34,483 bases of DNA from Akkermansia muciniphila (GTDB lineage: Bacteria; Verrucomicrobiota; Verrucomicrobiia; Verrucomicrobiales; DEV007), in contig CAMCXS010000062.1 in NCBI GenBank assembly GCA_945883495.1, forward strand, positions 1 to 34,483, given 5' to 3'. Below the pieces are notes generated by a model. It did not search any database and was not told where the DNA came from. It saw nothing but the letters and a program-made list of their open reading frames with translations. Made by a program: the position numbers and the translations under genes. This document shows positions 1 to 8,699 of the stretch, one piece after another (within the stretch, counting starts at the first letter, position 1; each line of letters begins with the position of its first letter).

Positions 1-124
1 CTCTCACGCTCTCACGCTCTCACGCTCTCACGCTCTCACGCTCTCACGCTCTCACGCTCTCACGCTCTCACGCTCTCACGCTCTCACGCTCTCACGCTCT
101 CACTCTCCCACGCTCTCACGCTCT
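1..124. repeat. Octamer tandem array (CTCTCACG)n
   Basis: Twelve perfect copies of the 8-base unit CTCTCACG run from position 1 to 96. Two variant units (CTCTCACT, CTCCCACG), one more perfect copy and a half unit ending at 124 follow. The array is cut by the left edge, so its true length is unknown. It stops exactly at the stop codon of the M16 peptidase gene, so it forms the immediate 3' flank of that operon. There are no spacers, so it is a microsatellite and not CRISPR. Its length probably varies between strains by slippage (inference). Confidence 0.97.
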
Positions 125-1401
125 TATCCAAGAAACCCATCCAGCGCCAGCTCCGGCACTTCGGAGCCGATGTAGGCGATGGCGGTTGCTTCGGGGCGGA
201 AGACTTCGGCGGCGACTTCGCGCACGGACTCCGGCGTGACCTCGCTCAACCGCGCGAAGGAATCCCGGGGATCGATGATCCGTTGGTAGGAAATGATGCT
301 TTCCCCGATCCACATCATCTGACTCAGGCTGCTTTCCAAAGACATCCGGCTCTGTCCCACGGAGTAGGCCAGCGCTTGGCGGATCAAGTCTGGCGTGGCC
401 TGCTTGCGGCTGAAATCCCGCAGACATCCGGCGGTTAATTCCAAGGCGCGCGGCACGTTGTCCACATCGAGACCGGCGTAAATACTGATCAACCCGCAGT
501 CTTCCAAAGTCACTGCGTCGCTCGAAACGCTGTAACAGAGCCCGCTTTCCTCGCGCAGCAATTGGAAGAGCCGGCTGCTCATGTTCTCTCCCAAGAGCAC
601 GTTGAGAATCTTCAGGGCATAGCGGCGGCTGTCATGCCGGCCGAAGGTGTGGAATCCGATGCAAAGGTGCGCCTGCTCCACGTCCCGGGTCTCGTCCATC
701 CTCCGGGGACCACTCTGGCGCATGTGCGGGGGCACGGTGGAAAAGGGGATGGTCTCGCCCGGATCCATCGACTCCAGCTTGGGCGCGATCAGATCCACCA
801 CGGCATTGTGCTCCACCCGGCCAGAAACCGTCACCACGGTGTTCACGCCGGAGTAGCGTTGCCGGTGGTAAGAAAAGATATCGCCCCGCTTGATGCGTTT
901 CACGGACGCCTCGGAACCGGTGATCGGCAACCCGAGCGGATGGCCCGGCCAAGCGGCGGCCGCGAGCAAGTCCTCCACGTGCTGGGACGGATTGTCCCGA
1001 TACATTGAGATCTCCTCAATCACCACTTCCCGCTCGCGCTCGATCTCCTGGGGATCGAAACTGGCGTTGCAGTAAATATCAATAAGCACGTCCGCCATGG
1101 CCGCCAGCGTCTCGGCGGGACCGCGGCTGTAATAGCAGGTGTGATCCTCCGTCGTGAAGGCGTCCAGGCTGGCGCCAATTCCCTCGATTTGGCGGCTGAT
1201 TTCGTAGGCGTTCCGGGTCGGGGTTCCTTTGAAAAGCAGATGCTCGACGAAATGAGCGATCCCGTTGCGCTTGACCTCCTCATGACGGCTGCCGGTGAGG
1301 GCCCAAAGCCCCACGCAGGCGCTTTCCATGTGGGGCATTTCAGCGGTGGCGATCGTGACGCCGTTGGCCAGGCGAGTGATTTGGTAACGAGGGGTATTCA
1401 T
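124..1401 (-). CDS. M16 family zinc metallopeptidase (processing-peptidase-like)
   Basis: The product is 425 residues, the usual size of single-unit bacterial M16 peptidases related to the mitochondrial processing peptidase beta subunit. The inverted zinc motif HFVEH is at residues 50-54 (His50, Glu53, His54). The third ligand Glu130 lies 76 residues after His54 in a [12 protein letters not shown] block, as in the family. The C-terminal half holds the second, inactive M16 domain ([17 protein letters not shown]). I chose the ATG at 1401 because the conserved start ([17 protein letters not shown]) begins there; upstream sequence in frame reads as antisense of ispD. The start overlaps the ispD stop by 4 bases (ATGA), so translation is probably coupled. 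The likely role is peptide or signal-peptide degradation, but the substrate is unknown. Confidence 0.95.
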   Translation of the reverse strand: MNTPRYQITRLANGVTIATAEMPHMESACVGLWALTGSRHEEVKRNGIAHFVEHLLFKGTPTRNAYEISRQIEGIGASLDAFTTEDHTCYYSRGPAETLAAMADVLIDIYCNASFDPQEIEREREVVIEEISMYRDNPSQHVEDLLAAAAWPGHPLGLPITGSEASVKRIKRGDIFSYHRQRYSGVNTVVTVSGRVEHNAVVDLIAPKLESMDPGETIPFSTVPPHMRQSGPRRMDETRDVEQAHLCIGFHTFGRHDSRRYALKILNVLLGENMSSRLFQLLREESGLCYSVSSDAVTLEDCGLISIYAGLDVDNVPRALELTAGCLRDFSRKQATPDLIRQALAYSVGQSRMSLESSLSQMMWIGESIISYQRIIDPRDSFARLSEVTPESVREVAAEVFRPEATAIAYIGSEVPELALDGFLG

Positions 1402-2057
1402 GGCATGCCGCGCAACAGAGCCTGGGCGATGCCGAGGTCGGGCGGGAAAGTAATCTTCAGGTTCGGGAACCGGTTTTCCACAAGATAAATGGATTCTCCA
1501 AGCGCCTCGACCGCGGAGACCTCGTCCGTGACGATTTCGTTGCGGTCGAGAACACGTTGATACGCGCGCCGCAGAAGGTCGAGCGCAAAACACTGGGGCG
1601 TTTCCATGGCCCACAGGCCTTCGCGATCCACCGCACCGGTGACGCGGCCGGAGTCGTCGGCTCGTTTGACCGTTTCCGTAATCCGCCGGGCGCAAGCCGC
1701 GGCGCCGCGTTCCCGGGCTCCGGCGAGGCAGGCGGAAATGGCGGACGCCGCGATCAGGGGCCGGGCCCCGTCGTGCACCGCCACGATCTCCGTCCCCGGC
1801 GCCACCGCGTCCAAGCCTGCTTGCACGGAGAGATGCCGGAACGCGCCCCCGAGCACGACCTGATGAGCCAAGCCAAGCGCGGTGATCCGCTCCAGATTTT
1901 CCGGAGACGTCACCGCAATGACTTGCCCAATCTCCGGATGATGGCGAAACGCCGCCAAGCTCCGCGCCACCACGGGCAGCCCGTCCAAGTCCGCAAAGAG
2001 CTTGTCAAAACCCATCCGCCGGCTGCCGCCAGCCGCCACCACGATCGCCGCGATCAT
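1398..2057 (-). CDS. ispD: 2-C-methyl-D-erythritol 4-phosphate cytidylyltransferase
   Basis: The 219-residue protein matches IspD, which joins CTP and MEP to give CDP-methylerythritol in the MEP isoprenoid pathway. The N-terminal CTP-binding signature AAGGSRRMGFDKL is at residues 8-20, with the catalytic Lys at 19. VHDGARP is at 94-100, and a TDEVSAVE block lies near the C-terminus. Its length is close to the usual 220-235 residues. It is the middle gene of a minus-strand operon: yqeY ends 22 bases upstream and the M16 peptidase start overlaps its stop. No other MEP pathway gene is adjacent. Some enzymes of this fold act on other polyol phosphates, but the signatures favour IspD. Confidence 0.93.
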   Translation of the reverse strand: MIAAIVVAAGGSRRMGFDKLFADLDGLPVVARSLAAFRHHPEIGQVIAVTSPENLERITALGLAHQVVLGGAFRHLSVQAGLDAVAPGTEIVAVHDGARPLIAASAISACLAGARERGAAACARRITETVKRADDSGRVTGAVDREGLWAMETPQCFALDLLRRAYQRVLDRNEIVTDEVSAVEALGESIYLVENRFPNLKITFPPDLGIAQALLRGMP

Positions 2058-2079
2058 CCAGATCCGCCGGGATGTTCCC

Positions 2080-2535
2080 TTACTTGAGGCGTTCCCCGAC
2101 CAAGCCGGAGACGATCTTGTTATCCGCCCGTCCCGCGATGCGTTCTTGCAGAACCTTCATCACGCCGCCCATGTCCTTGCGGGTGGTGGCGCCCAGTTCC
2201 GCGATCGCGTCGTCCACCATCTTCTGGATTTCCGCTTCGCTCAAAGCGGCGGGCAAGTAGCGTTCCAAGATCGCGATTTCCGCTTTTTCATTCTCCGCCA
2301 GCTCCGGACGTCCGCCGGCTTCAAAGCTGGCCACGGAATCTTGGCGCTGCTTGATCGCTTTGCGGATGACGGCCACCGATTCGGCTTCGTCGAGTTCGCC
2401 CGCCGCGCCGTATTTCTCAATGGTGGCCATCTGGATGGCGGATTTCAGGGAACGAACGGCATTCAAGGCGGCTTGGTCCTTGTTCTTCATCGCCTCTTTG
2501 ATATCCGTGGTGATCCGCTGGGTCAGACTGCTCAT
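2080..2535 (-). CDS. yqeY: GatB/YqeY domain protein
   Basis: The 151-residue all-helical protein has the layout of YqeY: an N-terminal segment with MKNKD and LNAVRSLKSAI, a KAIKQRQDSVASFEAGGRPELAENEKAE core, and a C-terminal tail with GxxxRKDMGGVMKVL. YqeY is a free-standing homologue of the tail domain of GatB and is thought to interact with tRNA or aminoacylation factors; its exact role is not settled. The gene heads the yqeY-ispD-M16 operon. Its start lies only 16 bases from the start of the divergent DUF3592 gene, so the promoter of each probably lies in or very near the other gene. Confidence 0.93.
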   Translation of the reverse strand: MSSLTQRITTDIKEAMKNKDQAALNAVRSLKSAIQMATIEKYGAAGELDEAESVAVIRKAIKQRQDSVASFEAGGRPELAENEKAEIAILERYLPAALSEAEIQKMVDDAIAELGATTRKDMGGVMKVLQERIAGRADNKIVSGLVGERLK

Positions 2536-2551
2536 GGCACCATTCTAGCCG

Positions 2552-3067
2552 ATGCCCGAAACAGCACAAACTCCGATTCTCATGGCCGCTCCCCTCTCCG
2601 CCCGCCTCTGGAAGATTTTCCTGGGCTCGGCGCTCGTCGCTTCAGGATCGTTTTTCTGTTGGTGGCTCTTCGCGACTTGGCAAAAGGCCGCTCAAATGGA
2701 CGCCTGGACGCCCGTGCAGGCGCTGATCCTCTCCTCGGAGGTGGTTCCCTGGCAGTTCAACGAATTCAGCCAGACCCATTACCAACCGAGGATTCGCTAC
2801 CGCTACCATTCCGCCGGCACCGCCCGGGAATCCGAACGCATCCGGCGGGTCACGATTCGCAGCGCCCACCCCGAAAAGGCGTCGGCCTGGGTCGATAAGT
2901 TCCCCGCCGGAGCCTTGGTCACGGCCTGGGTGAATCCGGCGAACCCGGATTTTGCGGTGCTGAAGCGGGATTCCAAAGCCGCGCTCTACTCGATCTGGTT
3001 CCCCGCCCTCTTCGTCGCCGGAGGATTCGGGATCATTTGGACCGCGCTCCGCCCTTCCCGCCCTTGA
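2552..3067 (+). CDS. DUF3592 membrane protein
   Basis: The 171-residue protein has two hydrophobic segments, one near residues 19-43 (LWKIFLGSALVASGSFF onward) and one near the C-terminus (SIWFPALFVAGGFGIIW). Between them is a soluble beta-rich domain with YQPRIRYRYHSAGTARES and VTAWVNPANPDFAVL, the hallmark of DUF3592. Function is unknown. An alternative ATG at 2582 (MAAPLSARLWKIF) would remove ten residues and fits the membrane segment equally well; neither start has a clear ribosome-binding site. The 3' end overlaps the convergent DUF3108 gene by 35 bases. Confidence 0.85.
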   Translation: MPETAQTPILMAAPLSARLWKIFLGSALVASGSFFCWWLFATWQKAAQMDAWTPVQALILSSEVVPWQFNEFSQTHYQPRIRYRYHSAGTARESERIRRVTIRSAHPEKASAWVDKFPAGALVTAWVNPANPDFAVLKRDSKAALYSIWFPALFVAGGFGIIWTALRPSRP

Positions 3068-3929
3068 AGCTCACCGCTTGGGCGACGGCCTCCTCTTTCA
3101 ACAGCTCAAACTTGGTCAACTGGACGCGGATGCTCCCCACGAAAATCTCCGCCCTGATCTCCAATGGCAGTCGCAGTTCGTCATCGCTGATCCAGAAATG
3201 GGCGGATTTCATCTGCTTGCTGATCGGTTCCAAGGTTCCGTTTTTGCGGATCTTGGAAATCGCCAGATCGAACTTCATGGCATCGATCTTCTTCCCCGCA
3301 TGGTTGCGCTCCTCGCGCCCCAGCAACCGCGCCGTGACCAGGTAAGGATCCCGGAAGGGAAAGACCACGATCGATACCGGCTCCGCCCCTTTTTCCCAGG
3401 GAAAGCTGCGGAGGTAGAGCACGCCGGAAATAAGATCATGCACTGGCTGCTGATCGAAGACCCGCTCGCGTTCCTCGCACGGTTTGCCCGCTTTTTTGGG
3501 TTTGGTGGCCCAGTAACTGCGCACCTCAGCCCCCTCGAAGACGGTGCGGTAGACGTTTTCTTCCTCGCGATCCGCTTCCCATTGATTCACCTCGACGGGC
3601 AGGAGACGGCCCGCATGGACCTGAGATTCCACGGTGGCGTCATACGGCCATAGAACCCGTGCCGGTCCGGCGCTCCGGGTGGTGCCGCGCGTCTCGATCT
3701 GCCCATTGCGCCCCGAGGCGAAGACGATATCCGCCTGTCCCGCCTTGAGCACGCCGTTCCAGCTCACGTTGTAGGTGAACGTGGCGGGCCCCAGCATCGG
3801 AAATTCACCCGGCGGCGCCACCGTGAGATTGGACTTCCACTCGGGCTCCTCTTTTCCCTTCGCCTGAGCGCTGCTCCAACCCAAAACCAGGAGCATCGCC
3901 AACACACGGCTTATCCAAAGTGTCGCCAT
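3033..3929 (-). CDS. DUF3108 exported protein
   Basis: The 298-residue product begins with a signal peptide (MATLWISRVLAMLLVLGWSS, then AQA) and continues with a beta-rich domain containing TFTYNVSWNGVLKAGQADI and an FPFRDPYLVTARLLGRE segment, typical of DUF3108. That domain is found in periplasmic or outer-membrane-associated proteins of unknown function. The ATG at 3929 was chosen because the signal peptide starts there; the frame stays open further upstream but that part is not protein-like. The last 35 bases overlap the convergent DUF3592 gene. It could help handle envelope lipids or polysaccharide, but nothing here shows that. Confidence 0.85.
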   Translation of the reverse strand: MATLWISRVLAMLLVLGWSSAQAKGKEEPEWKSNLTVAPPGEFPMLGPATFTYNVSWNGVLKAGQADIVFASGRNGQIETRGTTRSAGPARVLWPYDATVESQVHAGRLLPVEVNQWEADREEENVYRTVFEGAEVRSYWATKPKKAGKPCEERERVFDQQPVHDLISGVLYLRSFPWEKGAEPVSIVVFPFRDPYLVTARLLGREERNHAGKKIDAMKFDLAISKIRKNGTLEPISKQMKSAHFWISDDELRLPLEIRAEIFVGSIRVQLTKFELLKEEAVAQAVSFKGGKGGARSK

Positions 3930-4040
3930 CGCCCTCACCCTAGCGCCGCAACCATCGGTCCGTCTAGCGCGGAATCCGCGAATCCACACATTGCCAAATC
4001 CTTCAATCTCCGCCATTGAATCCGGGTCAAGCTTCGCCCC

Positions 4041-5201
4041 ATGCACCGCGTTCACTACCTTTTCTTCGTCGTTTGCCACCTGACTTTATTCGGCTCCCCG
4101 CTCGCCGCGCAAAACGCAGCCGGGCCGGCCGCGGAGAAGCTCGCGCAAATCCCCACCGCCATGGAGGCAGAGATCGCCGCGCATCACGCCGCGGGCGTTG
4201 TCACGTTGGTGCTGCACGATGGCAAGATCGTCCACCAGAGCGCCACCGGCCTCGCCGACCGGGAACGCAACCGCCCAATGGCCGCCGATTCCGTGTTCTG
4301 GATCGCCTCGATGACGAAATCGATCAGCGCGGCCACGATCCTCTCCCTCGTCGATGAAGGAAAATTGACGCTCGATGAACCAGCCTATCGCTGGATTCCC
4401 GAGCTCGAAAAAGCCGCGCTAGCGGACGGCACGGCCTTGGAACGCCCCGTCACGCTCCGCGATCTCCTCTCCCACTCCTCGGGACTCGCCTTTCCTCCCC
4501 GCAAAGCCTCAAATGGCGCGCAGTCGCTCAAAGGGTATGTGGCGGAACTCGTGAAAGCTCCCTGGACGTTTCAACCCGGCGCGGAATACGAATACGGCTT
4601 CGGGATCACGGTGGCCGGTCGATGCGCGGAGATCGCCAGCGGTCAGTCGTTCGAAGCCCTGGTCCAGTCCCGGATGTTGGATCCGCTGGGGATGAAGGAC
4701 ACCAGTTTTCATCCGGATGAGCGCCTCCGCGAGCGATTCGCCAAAACCTACAAAACCGCGGAAGACGGCCCCGGCTTGGTGCCTGGTTACAATCCGTTCG
4801 TCACCCCGGACCCGACCGTACGCCACATGACGGAGCCTTCGGGCGGTCTGTTTTCCACCGCGGCGGATCTCGCGTCGTTTTACCAGATGATCCTGGATGG
4901 CGGGATGCACCAGGGGAAACGAATTCTCTCGAAGGAAGCCATCGCCGAAATGACCAAACCACATGAGGCTGGGGATCAGCCGGTAAACTACGGGCTCGGC
5001 TGGCAATGCAACCTCCCGGACAAACCGGTGGTCAAGGGATTCCCGGCGAACTCCTTCGGGCACGGCGGCGCGTTCGGCACGCACGGCTGGATCGATCCGG
5101 ACCGGCGCTTGATTGCAATTTACCTGGTGCAAAACGTGCTCGTCACCGGGGGCGGCAAAACGCGGGACTTGTTCCACGGTTTGGTGAACGGCCAACCATG
5201 A
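4041..5201 (+). CDS. Secreted serine hydrolase, class C beta-lactamase family
   Basis: The 386-residue protein has a signal peptide (YLFFVVCHLTLFGSPLAAQ) and the fold motifs of class C beta-lactamases and EstB-type esterases. The nucleophile motif SMTK is at residues 90-93, and SHSSGL is at 144-149. The Tyr motif falls at Y183-E-Y185 where the family usually has YxN, so the Asn is replaced by Tyr. A C-terminal GHGGAFG takes the place of KTG. That mix suits an esterase or D-amino-peptide hydrolase better than a true beta-lactamase (inference). Its stop overlaps the start of the permease gene by 4 bases, making it the first gene of a coupled trio; hydrolysis products could be imported by the permease. 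Confidence 0.92.
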   Translation: MHRVHYLFFVVCHLTLFGSPLAAQNAAGPAAEKLAQIPTAMEAEIAAHHAAGVVTLVLHDGKIVHQSATGLADRERNRPMAADSVFWIASMTKSISAATILSLVDEGKLTLDEPAYRWIPELEKAALADGTALERPVTLRDLLSHSSGLAFPPRKASNGAQSLKGYVAELVKAPWTFQPGAEYEYGFGITVAGRCAEIASGQSFEALVQSRMLDPLGMKDTSFHPDERLRERFAKTYKTAEDGPGLVPGYNPFVTPDPTVRHMTEPSGGLFSTAADLASFYQMILDGGMHQGKRILSKEAIAEMTKPHEAGDQPVNYGLGWQCNLPDKPVVKGFPANSFGHGGAFGTHGWIDPDRRLIAIYLVQNVLVTGGGKTRDLFHGLVNGQP

Positions 5202-6520
5202 AGCCGCTCTCCCCGCTGACCGCCACCTGCATCGTGATCGCCGACATGATCGGCACCGGGATCTTTACGAGCCTTGGCTTTCAGGTCGGGGACTTGCGTT
5301 CTGGTTTCTCGATTCTGGCGCTGTGGACGGTGGGTGGGATCTGCGCGCTGTGCGGCGCCCTTTCCTACGCGGAACTCGGTGCGGCTCTGCCTCGGTCCGG
5401 GGGCGAGTATCACTTTCTGAGCCGGATTTATCACCCGTCGGTTGGTTTTCTGGCCGGCTGGGTTTCCGCCACCGTCGGGTTCGCCGCGCCGGTGGCTCTG
5501 GCGGCGATGGCGTTTGGGCGCTATCTCAGCGGGGTCATCCCTGGGCTGCCCAGCTTGGGGGATGCGTTGCCACCACAAACCTGGCTGGCGCTGCTCATCA
5601 CGGCGTTCGTCACCGGGATTCTCCTCGGCGGAGTACGACCCGGAAGCTTTTTTCAAGACGGGGCCACGTTCCTCAAGCTTGGGATCATGCTCCTGATCGC
5701 CGGAGCTGGATTCCTGCTTTCCCGGGTGCAGCCGGTTTCGTTCCTGCCAGCGCCGGGAGATGGCCAGCTGCTCACAAGCGCTCCGTTCGCGGTGAGTTTG
5801 GTCTACGTGATGTATGCCTATGCGGGTTGGAATGCTTCGACGTATCTCGCCGGAGAAATCCGCGATCCGGCCCGCTCGATTCCTCTTTCCGTTGGGGTGG
5901 GAACGCTGGTGGTGATGCTGCTCTATCTGGCCGTCAACGCCGTCTTCCTCCGTTCCACGCCCATGCCGGAGTTGGCCGGCAAAGTCGAGGTGGGATTGAT
6001 CGCCGGAGCGCACCTCTTTGGGCCACACGGCGCCAGGGTGATGGCGGGTCTGATTTGCGCGGGGCTGATCTCGTCCATTAGCGCCATGATGTGGATCGGC
6101 CCCCGGGTGACGATGGCCATGGGCGAGGATTTTCCCGCCTTGCGCTGGCTCGGGCGCAAGACCGAACAAGGAATTCCGCGAATTGCCACGGTGACGCAAG
6201 GCGTGATCGTCGTGCTCCTGATTTTGACCTCCACGTTCGATGAAGTCCTTACCTATGTGCAGTTCGCGCTGCAAGTCTGCTCGTTCCTGACTGTACTGGG
6301 CGTGCTCGTGCTGCGCCGAACCGAGCCGGATTTGCCACGGCCCTACAAGACCTGGGGCTATCCGTTGACGCCGCTTCTTTTCCTGACGATCAGCACTTGG
6401 ATGCTGATTCATATCTGGCGATCTCACCCCAAAGAAACTCTGTTTGGGTTGGGCACCCTGGCACTGGGATTGCTCGTCTTCTTCCTCTTTCCGGCTCGAA
6501 CCTCCACTCCAGCAAAATGA
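5198..6520 (+). CDS. APC superfamily amino-acid permease
   Basis: The 440-residue protein is almost wholly hydrophobic, with about twelve membrane segments. It starts with MKPLSPLTATCIVIADMIGT followed by GIF, the unwound helix 1 motif of the amino acid-polyamine-organocation superfamily. A GGEYHFLSRIYHPSVGFLAG segment and YAYAGWNASTYLAGEI are typical of the LAT/SteT-like branch (exchangers of neutral amino acids). The ATG at 5198 overlaps the hydrolase stop (ATGA), and its own stop overlaps the next gene's ATG in the same way. Substrate cannot be read from sequence; the neighbour hydrolase suggests a peptide- or amide-derived amino acid. Confidence 0.92.
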   Translation: MKPLSPLTATCIVIADMIGTGIFTSLGFQVGDLRSGFSILALWTVGGICALCGALSYAELGAALPRSGGEYHFLSRIYHPSVGFLAGWVSATVGFAAPVALAAMAFGRYLSGVIPGLPSLGDALPPQTWLALLITAFVTGILLGGVRPGSFFQDGATFLKLGIMLLIAGAGFLLSRVQPVSFLPAPGDGQLLTSAPFAVSLVYVMYAYAGWNASTYLAGEIRDPARSIPLSVGVGTLVVMLLYLAVNAVFLRSTPMPELAGKVEVGLIAGAHLFGPHGARVMAGLICAGLISSISAMMWIGPRVTMAMGEDFPALRWLGRKTEQGIPRIATVTQGVIVVLLILTSTFDEVLTYVQFALQVCSFLTVLGVLVLRRTEPDLPRPYKTWGYPLTPLLFLTISTWMLIHIWRSHPKETLFGLGTLALGLLVFFLFPARTSTPAK

Positions 6521-7530
6521 ACCTTTACATTCTCCTCGCCAGCCTCCTGGCCTTTGCCGCGATGACCTCCGCCGCGCCGTCTCCGGACGAACAGGCGAAA
6601 TTCCTCGCCGGGCTCAAGACCAAAAACCCCGGTTTGGCGAGCCTGAGCAAGGGGCCAGTCTGGGGAAGTCACGCGGCCTCTTTGGAGAAGAAATGGAACA
6701 GCATGGAGAGCCGCCAGCTCGCGGCTGCCCGCAAATGGGCCGGTGGAAACATGGCGCTCAATCGCGGTTCCGGAGCCGTCTTTTATCCGTTCAGCGGACC
6801 GGATTTCGTTTACGCCTACACCTTATTTCCCAAAGCCTCGACCTACCTTCTCTGCGGCACGGAACCAGCCGGCTCCGTCCCCGATATTTCGCGGATGCAG
6901 CCAGATCACGTGACCGCGGATTTGGGCAATCTCCGCACCGCGTTGGATACCATGCTGACGACCCACTATTTCATCACCAAGGACATGCGCGGGGATTTAT
7001 CCAGGGGCACGATCCATGGCACGCTGCCGCTCCTCTATGTCTTCCTGGCCCGCACCGGCTGTACCATTCGCAATGTGGAGGTGACTCCCACCCACGCCAA
7101 GATTCAATTCAGCGGGCGCGGCGGAAAGAACCAGGCGCTGCACTACTTTAAGACGGATCTCTCCAATGGCGGCGGCCATGCTTCGTATCTCTCCTTCTGC
7201 AAACAACATGCCCCCGGCGCCACACTGGTGAAAAGCGCGAGTTATCTCCTGCACACCGATGGCTTCTCCTCGATCCGGAGTTTCCTACTCGCGAATAGCG
7301 CCGTGATCGTCCAGGATGACAGCGGCATCCCGTACCGGTTCTTCGATTCCGCGCATTGGAACGTGAAGCTTCACGGCACCTACCGCGGACCAACCGAGAT
7401 GTTCCACAAGTATCATCAGACCGATCTCGCCTCCGCCTATGCCAACGGCGGCGGAGCGCCCCTCGGGTTTGCGTTCGGCTACTCTTGGCAGGTCTCCAAG
7501 GGAGTGCTGATTCAGGCGACTCGCAAGTAG
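6517..7530 (+). CDS. Secreted protein of unknown function
   Basis: The 337-residue product has a clear signal peptide (MNLYILLASLLAFAAMTSAA) and is otherwise soluble. I do not recognise a domain with certainty. Notable stretches are GSGAVFYPFSGPDFVYAYTL near residue 90, a cluster GTLPLLYVFLARTGCTI, and FRFF/HWNVKLHGTYRGPTEMF near the C-terminus. The repeated aromatic and Gly-rich strands suggest a beta-rich enzyme-like fold. It is the third gene of a trio in which each start codon overlaps the preceding stop (ATGA), so it probably works with the hydrolase and permease. I know similar proteins only as conserved hypotheticals. Confidence 0.85.
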   Translation: MNLYILLASLLAFAAMTSAAPSPDEQAKFLAGLKTKNPGLASLSKGPVWGSHAASLEKKWNSMESRQLAAARKWAGGNMALNRGSGAVFYPFSGPDFVYAYTLFPKASTYLLCGTEPAGSVPDISRMQPDHVTADLGNLRTALDTMLTTHYFITKDMRGDLSRGTIHGTLPLLYVFLARTGCTIRNVEVTPTHAKIQFSGRGGKNQALHYFKTDLSNGGGHASYLSFCKQHAPGATLVKSASYLLHTDGFSSIRSFLLANSAVIVQDDSGIPYRFFDSAHWNVKLHGTYRGPTEMFHKYHQTDLASAYANGGGAPLGFAFGYSWQVSKGVLIQATRK

Positions 7531-7583
7531 GGCGAGTCATTCCAAGAAGATCTGAGGCCCCGATTCCAGCGACGAGGTCCGGC

Positions 7584-7609
7584 GACGCTTCTCGGCTGAG
7601 GCAAGCGTC
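7584..7609. terminator. Hairpin between convergent genes
   Basis: GACGCTT (7584-7590) and AAGCGTC (7603-7609) are perfect inverted arms. Inside the loop, CTC and GAG can extend the stem around a GGCT tip. It sits between the 3' ends of the secreted unknown (+) and the acyltransferase (-), so a bidirectional transcription end is plausible. No T-run follows on either side, which lowers confidence. Confidence 0.4.
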
Positions 7610-7664
7610 ACGCCAAGTTTGCCGGCTCCATTTTGGGGCCAGCGTTTCCCCGCATCGACATCGT

Positions 7665-8669
7665 TCAGTCCCCCACCAAGGCCGCTTCCTGCGCCCCGGA
7701 CTCCACCGTGGATTCTAGTTTGTTGAAGGCCCGGGAGCGATGCGCATAAAATGGATAGCGCTCCGCCTCGGCATCATTTGCCGGACGGAACCGGAAATGT
7801 TTGTACATCCAGAGCCAATGTTCCGGATGCGCCGCGATTTTCGGCTCTACCGCATCCCAGCAAGCCTGAGCAATTTCCTGCGCCGTCGCTTCTTCGGAGA
7901 AACGCAGGGCGGGCAGACCCTCGACAAAATACGTCCCGTCGTGACAAGGAAAACAAAGCCCCGTCAACACGGGAACGCCGGTCCGTTTCACCAAGAACGC
8001 CCCCAGAATCGTGACCGACGCCTTCAGCCCAAAGACCTTGATGATCGTCGCCGCCTGACTGGGCCGCACCGTGAGGTCGGGCAGGAACGCGGCGTTCCCT
8101 CCCCGTCGCAACACCCGGAGGAGCTTTAGCATCGCTTTCTCCTGCGGGATGAGCTGATGCCCATGAAACTCGCGATTCTGGCGGAAGATATCCGTGAGCC
8201 GCTCGTTTTTGAAGTCTTGCGCGATGGCGGTGTAGTGGAAACCCAGAAAGGCGACGTTGTTCGCTCCCCACTCGAAATTTCCGTAGTGCGGCATCATCCA
8301 GATGGCACCGGTCTTGCGGGCCTCTTCAAGGCCTTGAGAATCGGGAAGGTGATACGTCGTGTACTCGCGATAGTTCTCCTCCGTAATCCGACGCGTCCAG
8401 AATTGATCCAGATACGTCCGCGCCCAACTCCGGTAACAGGCCCGCACCGTGCGCTCCAATTCCACCTGATCAAAGCGCCCCGGAAAGGCCGCCGCCAAAT
8501 TCGCAAACGCCGTCCTCCGTCCATCTCCATGCACGTAATACGCAATGGTTCCGAGCCAGGGAGCGATCCCCAGCAAGACCCACCGAGGCAAGGTCGGCAC
8601 GATCTGGAAGGCGAACGCGAGGGCCCCCCATTCAATCAAGTAGCGAATCCGTTTGGCGGCTCCGGGCAT
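7665..8669 (-). CDS. LpxL/HtrB-type lipid A acyltransferase
   Basis: The 334-residue protein has the layout of Kdo-lipid A late acyltransferases. An N-terminal hydrophobic anchor (FAFQIVPTLPRWVLLGIAPW) is followed by the FANLAAAFP segment and the catalytic H-x4-E motif, His128 to Glu133 (HYGNFE). Further on come FLPDLTVRPSQAA and a C-terminal EHWLWMYKHFRFRP block, close to the family's HPEQWxWxHKRFK. It transfers a fatty acyl chain onto lipid A at the inner membrane, and so implies an LPS outer membrane. The ATG at 8669 opens the conserved N-terminus and lies 9-30 bases from the divergent peptidase start. Which acyl position it fills cannot be told. Confidence 0.92.
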   Translation of the reverse strand: MPGAAKRIRYLIEWGALAFAFQIVPTLPRWVLLGIAPWLGTIAYYVHGDGRRTAFANLAAAFPGRFDQVELERTVRACYRSWARTYLDQFWTRRITEENYREYTTYHLPDSQGLEEARKTGAIWMMPHYGNFEWGANNVAFLGFHYTAIAQDFKNERLTDIFRQNREFHGHQLIPQEKAMLKLLRVLRRGGNAAFLPDLTVRPSQAATIIKVFGLKASVTILGAFLVKRTGVPVLTGLCFPCHDGTYFVEGLPALRFSEEATAQEIAQACWDAVEPKIAAHPEHWLWMYKHFRFRPANDAEAERYPFYAHRSRAFNKLESTVESGAQEAALVGD

Positions 8670-8699
8670 GGTGCGAGAATGAATACCCTGAAAGGCTCC

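Noticed and set aside
1-124. Possible CRISPR array
   Set aside because: Units are contiguous 8-mers with no spacers, and no cas genes are in the window; the hexamer arrays were excluded on the same ground.
5120-6427. 435-codon minus frame opposite the permease
   Set aside because: Highly charged Arg/His/Gln-rich shadow of a membrane-protein gene.
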